Assembly: GCF_009720385.1 (NCBI RefSeq)
Contig: NZ_ML769302.1
Span: 248,001 to 312,000 of the forward strand
Reading direction: 5' to 3'
DNA: 64,000 nt
DNA from: Catellatospora vulcania
Lineage (GTDB): Bacteria; Actinomycetota; Actinomycetes; Mycobacteriales; Micromonosporaceae
How positions within the stretch are numbered: position 1 is the first letter of the stretch; every line of letters begins with the position of its first letter. The translations under genes were made by a program, and so were the position numbers. A model generated the notes under the pieces. It did no database searches, was not told the origin of the DNA, and saw only the letters and a list, made by a program, of their open reading frames with translations. Below are positions 60,249 through 64,000 of this stretch, one piece after another.

Positions 60249-62990
60249 ATGCAACCCCGTGCCCGAAGAACCCGCACCCTCGCCGGGACCCTCGCCGCCA
60301 CGCTGACCGCGGGCGCGCTGGCGGTCGTCACCCAGCTGGCCGGGGGCACCCCGGCCGCGGCGGCCGCGTCCGAGCCGTATACCTGGAAGAACGTCCGTAT
60401 CGACGGCGGCGGGTTCGTGCCCGGCATCGTCTTCAACCCGACCGAGCAGAACCTGATCTACGCCCGCACCGACATCGGCGGCGCGTACCGCTGGAACCAG
60501 TCCACGAGCAGCTGGATCCCGCTGCTGGACTTCGCCGGCTGGGACCACTGGAACTACAACGGCGTGCTCAGCATCGCCACCGACCCGGTGCAGACCAGCA
60601 AGGTGTACGCCGCGGTCGGCATGTACCTCAATAGCTGGGACCCGAACAACGGCGCCATCCTGCGCTCCTCCGACAAGGGCGCGACCTGGGCCGCCACCAC
60701 GCTGCCGTTCAAGGTCGGCGGCAACATGCCCGGCCGCGGCATGGGCGAGCGCCTGGCCATCGACCCGAACCGCAACAGCACCCTCTACTTCGGCGCGGAG
60801 GCCGGCAACGGCCTGTGGCGCAGCACCGACTCGGGCGTGACCTGGGCGAAGGTCACCAACTTCCCGAACGCCGGCAACTACGTGCAGGACCCGGCCGACA
60901 CCAACAACTACCTGAACTTCAGCCAGGGCATCGGCTGGGTGGCGTTCGACAAGTCCACCGGCACCGCGGGCAACACCACGCAGACGATCTACGTGGGCGT
61001 CGCGGACCTGCAGAACACCGTGTACCGCAGCCTCAACGGCGGCACCAGCTGGGAGCGCGTCGCGGGCCAGCCCACCGGCTACCTGGCGCACCAGGGTGAG
61101 ATCGCGGGCGGCTACCTCTACATCACCACCAGCGACAAGGGCGGCCCGTACGACGGCGGCCACGGCGACGTGTGGAAGATGCAGCTGTCCACCGGCGCCT
61201 GGACCCAGATCAGCCCGGTCCCGTCCAGCGACACGAACAACAACTATTTCGGGTACTCGGGCCTGTCGGTCGACAAGCAGAACCCGAACACGCTGATGGT
61301 CACCGGCTACAGCTCCTGGTACCCGGACACCTTCATCTGGCGCAGCACCGACGGCGGCGCGACCTGGCGGCAGTTCTACGACTACGCCTGGCCGAACCGG
61401 ACCAACCGCTACACCCTCAACATCTCCGGCGTGCCGTGGCTGGACTTCAACGAGCAGAAGTCGGCGCCCGAGCAGTCGCCGAAGCTGGGCTGGATGACCG
61501 AGGCGCTGGAGATCGACCCGTTCAACGCCAACCGCATGCTGTTCGGCACCGGTGCGACGATCTACGGCACCACCAACCTCACCGCGCTGGACACCGGCGG
61601 CACGGTCGCGCTGAGCCCGTTCATCAAGGGCCTGGAGGAGACCGCGGTGCTGGACCTGATCAGCCCGCCCACCGGCACCTCGCCGCTGATCTCGGGAGTC
61701 GGCGACATCGGCGGCTTCCGGCACACCAGCCTGGACGTGGTCCCGGACATGTTCGACATGCCGTACTTCGGCAGCACGAACAGCCTCGACTACGCCGAGC
61801 TGAACCCGAGCTACGTGGTCCGGGTCGGCAAGGGCGCGCGCACCGCCAACGGGCAGACCAACATCGGCGTCTCGTCCGACGGCGGCGCGAACTGGTGGTC
61901 CGGCAGCTCGCCGAGCGGCGCGCAGGGCGGCACCGTCGCGCTGAACGCCAACGGCACCCGCGTGGTCTGGAGCACCGAGGCCAACGGCGTCTTCTACGCC
62001 ACAAGCTTCGGCGGCGGCTTCAGCCAGAGCAGCGGCGTGCCCGCCACGGCGAAGGTCGAGTCCGACCGGGTCAACCCGAACAAGTTCTACGCCCTGTACA
62101 ACGGCACGTTCTACGTGAGCACCAACGGCGGGCAGAGCTTCACCAGCACCGCCACCGGGCTGGGCGCGACCGGCAACTTCAAGGCGATGCCGGGCGTGGA
62201 GGGCGAGCTGTGGCTGGCCGGGGAGACCGGCGTGTACCGGTCGACGAACTCCGGGACGTCGTTCACCAAGTTCGCGGCGTCGGCCAGCGGGGTCGGCATC
62301 GGCTTCGGCAAGGCCGCCCCGGGGCGCACCAACATGGCGGTCTACACCATGGCCACCATCGACGGCGTACGCGGCGTGTACCGCTCCAACGACGTCGGGG
62401 CCACCTGGGTCCGCATCAACGACGCGGCGCACCAGTACGGCAACGCCGGCGACGCGATCACCGGCGACCCGCGCACCTACGGCCGCGTCTACCTGGGCAC
62501 CAACGGCCGCGGCATCATCTACGGCGACGCCACGGTTACCCCGTCGAGCCCGCCCGCGAGCCCGTCGGCGTCGACCTCCGCGTCGCCGTCGCCGTCCTCG
62601 TCGGCCTCGCCCAGCCCGTCGCCGAGCGCGTCCGCCTCGCCGTCGCCGTCGCCGTCGCCCAGCCCGTCCGGGCCGGGTGGCAAGGCGTGCACGGCGACGT
62701 ACAAGGTGCTCAACTCGTGGCCCGGCGGGTTCACCGGCGAGCTGAAGGTGACCAGCACCGGCACGGTCGCCACGACCGGCTGGCGGGTCAACTTCACCTT
62801 CACCGCCGGACAGGTGATCTCGCAGATGTGGGGCGGCGTCAAGACCCAGACCGGGTCCGCGGTGCAGGCCGTCAACGAGGGCTACAACGGGGCGCTCGCG
62901 CCCGCCGCCAGCACGACGGCGGGCTTCAACGCCTCCTGGAACAACAGCTCCAACCCGATCCCGTCGCCGGTGACCTGCACCGCGCTGTGA
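60249..62990 (+). CDS. secreted GH74 xyloglucanase with C-terminal CBM2
   Basis: 913 aa. Signal peptide to about residue 40 (GGTPAAAAAS). The two seven-bladed propellers of GH74 span about 45-760; catalytic aspartates are in YARTDIGGAYRW and ISGVGDIGGFRH. Many S-x-D-x-G-x-T/S-W Asp-box blades are visible (SSDKGATW, STDSGVTW, STDGGATW). A Ser/Pro/Ala linker leads to CBM2 (about 812-913), where the third aromatic position is Tyr (NEGYNGAL) instead of Trp. It cleaves xyloglucan backbone outside the cell. ATG 60249 has GGAG 8 nt upstream; GTG 60240 is less likely. Confidence 0.93.
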   Translation: MQPRARRTRTLAGTLAATLTAGALAVVTQLAGGTPAAAAASEPYTWKNVRIDGGGFVPGIVFNPTEQNLIYARTDIGGAYRWNQSTSSWIPLLDFAGWDHWNYNGVLSIATDPVQTSKVYAAVGMYLNSWDPNNGAILRSSDKGATWAATTLPFKVGGNMPGRGMGERLAIDPNRNSTLYFGAEAGNGLWRSTDSGVTWAKVTNFPNAGNYVQDPADTNNYLNFSQGIGWVAFDKSTGTAGNTTQTIYVGVADLQNTVYRSLNGGTSWERVAGQPTGYLAHQGEIAGGYLYITTSDKGGPYDGGHGDVWKMQLSTGAWTQISPVPSSDTNNNYFGYSGLSVDKQNPNTLMVTGYSSWYPDTFIWRSTDGGATWRQFYDYAWPNRTNRYTLNISGVPWLDFNEQKSAPEQSPKLGWMTEALEIDPFNANRMLFGTGATIYGTTNLTALDTGGTVALSPFIKGLEETAVLDLISPPTGTSPLISGVGDIGGFRHTSLDVVPDMFDMPYFGSTNSLDYAELNPSYVVRVGKGARTANGQTNIGVSSDGGANWWSGSSPSGAQGGTVALNANGTRVVWSTEANGVFYATSFGGGFSQSSGVPATAKVESDRVNPNKFYALYNGTFYVSTNGGQSFTSTATGLGATGNFKAMPGVEGELWLAGETGVYRSTNSGTSFTKFAASASGVGIGFGKAAPGRTNMAVYTMATIDGVRGVYRSNDVGATWVRINDAAHQYGNAGDAITGDPRTYGRVYLGTNGRGIIYGDATVTPSSPPASPSASTSASPSPSSSASPSPSPSASASPSPSPSPSPSGPGGKACTATYKVLNSWPGGFTGELKVTSTGTVATTGWRVNFTFTAGQVISQMWGGVKTQTGSAVQAVNEGYNGALAPAASTTAGFNASWNNSSNPIPSPVTCTAL

Positions 62991-63006
62991 TCGCCCCCTG
63001 AGAACC

Positions 63007-63039
63007 GAGGCGTCCCTCCCACAGCGGGAGGGACGCCTC
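63007..63039 (+). terminator. perfect hairpin between the two GH74 genes
   Basis: GAGGCGTCCCTCCC and GGGAGGGACGCCTC form a 14-bp stem with loop ACAGC, 16 nt after the first GH74 stop. The next gene starts 23 nt later, so it may attenuate rather than fully block read-through. Confidence 0.8.
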
Positions 63040-63062
63040 GCTTGTGCGTGGAGAGGAAGCAG

Positions 63063-64000
63063 ATGAACGAGGCACGGATCTCCCGGCGCGGCCTGCTGGG
63101 CGCGGCGGGCGCCGTCGGCGCGGCTGCCGGGGCCGCCATGCTCGGCGCTCCGGCGCTGGCCGGCGGCCAGAGCTACCGCTGGGACAACGTCGAGATCGTC
63201 GGGGGCGGCTTCGTCCCCGGGATCGTGTTCAACCAGTCCGAACCCGGCCTGGTGTACGCCCGCACCGACATCGGCGGCGCATACCGCTGGCAGCCGTCCA
63301 CGAACCGGTGGGTGCCGCTGCTGGACTGGGTGGGCTGGGAGAAGTGGGGCTGGTCGGGGGTGGCCAGCCTGGCCACCGACGCCCGCGACCCGGACCGGGT
63401 GTACGCCGCCGTCGGGACCTACACCAACGACTGGGACCCGAACAACGGGGCGATCCTGCGCTCGCGCGACCGGGGCCGCACCTGGAAGGTCACCGAGCTG
63501 CCGTTCAAGCTCGGCGGCAACATGCCCGGCCGGGGCATGGGCGAGCGGCTGGCGATCGACCCGAACCGCAACGACACCCTGTACCTGGGCACGCCCAGCG
63601 GACACGGGCTGTGGCGCAGCGCTGACCACGGCGAGCACTGGGCACAGGTCACCGCGTTCCCGAACCCGGGCACCTACCGCGCCGACCCGAACGACACCAG
63701 CGGCTACTCCAACGACCTGCAGGGCGTGGTCTGGATCGTGTTCGACCCGCGCACCGGCGGCCGCAGGCGGCGCACCCAGACGATCTACGTAGGCGTGGCA
63801 GACAAGGACAACCCGCTCTACCGGTCCACCGACGGCGGCGAGAGCTGGGCCGCCGTGCCGGGCGCGCCGACCGGGCACGTGCCGCACAAGGGCGTGCTCG
63901 ACCACGTGGGCGGGTTCCTCTACCTGGCCACCAGTGACACCGGTGGGCCGTACGACGGCGGTTCGGGCAAGGTCTGGAAGCTCGACACCGCGACCGACAC
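63063..64000 (+). CDS. second GH74 xyloglucanase, Tat signal, cut by window end
   Basis: 312 codons are present and open to the edge. The N-terminus ARISRRGLLGAAGAVGAAAG is a twin-arginine signal, unlike the Sec signal of the first GH74. FVPGIVFNQSEPGLVYARTD-IGGAYRW carries the first catalytic Asp, and NMPGRGMGERLAIDPNRN is shared with the neighbour. It is therefore a tandem paralogue. GAGAGGAAG upstream of ATG 63063 is a strong ribosome site. Confidence 0.93.
   Translation, partial: MNEARISRRGLLGAAGAVGAAAGAAMLGAPALAGGQSYRWDNVEIVGGGFVPGIVFNQSEPGLVYARTDIGGAYRWQPSTNRWVPLLDWVGWEKWGWSGVASLATDARDPDRVYAAVGTYTNDWDPNNGAILRSRDRGRTWKVTELPFKLGGNMPGRGMGERLAIDPNRNDTLYLGTPSGHGLWRSADHGEHWAQVTAFPNPGTYRADPNDTSGYSNDLQGVVWIVFDPRTGGRRRRTQTIYVGVADKDNPLYRSTDGGESWAAVPGAPTGHVPHKGVLDHVGGFLYLATSDTGGPYDGGSGKVWKLDTATD

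Noticed and set aside
60216-63905. 1229-codon open frame on the minus strand opposite the GH74 genes
   Set aside because: It is the antisense shadow of GC-rich coding DNA; the product is a low-complexity Arg/Val/Ala/Gly string with no domain, and the plus strand encodes clear GH74 enzymes.

Overview
The window is chromosomal DNA of a very GC-rich, secondary-metabolism-type actinobacterium. The futalosine menaquinone genes, BldC, Tat-exported enzymes, a CebR-type cellulase promoter, GH6/GH74 glycosidases with CBM2 modules and many leaderless genes point to the Micromonosporaceae; this placement is an inference from gene content, not a taxonomic test.

Layout. 1-97 is the 5' end of mqnC. 160-3739 is a complete paaABCDE operon (phenylacetyl-CoA epoxidase) on the minus strand. 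3965-5975 holds two secreted serine beta-lactamase-like paralogues. Then come mqnA, an ArsR-type regulator, a HelD-like helicase, a Tat lipoprotein aminotransferase, and a minus-strand ABC importer (11127-13863) behind a cobalamin riboswitch. 14121-27399 carries mqnE, an NlpC/P60 hydrolase, a DEAD-box helicase with a repeat tail, cds1 with a divergent Lrp/AsnC-to-bldC region, ubiX, mqnP and ubiD. With mqnC and mqnA these form most of a futalosine menaquinone pathway spread over 27 kb. 29428-36568 is one long minus operon: FAD oxidase, hemL, phosphatase, resA, ccdA, resB, ccsB (haem and System II cytochrome c maturation). A prolyl oligopeptidase follows.

38979-45287 is the most unusual part: a six-gene minus-strand operon encoding a small tagged protein, a Crp/Fnr regulator with an intact cyclic-nucleotide cassette, a class III cyclase-like protein, a P-loop/repeat NTPase, an SPFH-like protein and a DUF4407 membrane protein. 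Three of the six share short sequence tags at their termini, which suggests they assemble. It looks like a self-contained cyclic-nucleotide signalling or conflict module that I cannot match to a named system.

45288-64000 is accessory-like: an AT-rich gene-poor stretch, a GH6 cellulase with two CebR-like operators, a gene remnant, a four-gene MacAB-type ABC operon with a peptidoglycan-binding fusion protein, an I36-type inhibitor, a decayed IS66 transposase, a PadR/membrane-protein pair with a clear operator, tRNA-Lys, a PP2C phosphatase, a LuxR-type ATPase regulator, and two tandem GH74 xyloglucanases, the second cut by the window end.

Two global patterns recur. At least twelve genes have a TANNNT hexamer 6-8 nt before the start codon and no Shine-Dalgarno, the geometry of leaderless transcripts. 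Convergent gene ends repeatedly hold long hairpins, and two of these hairpin families occur more than once in the window.
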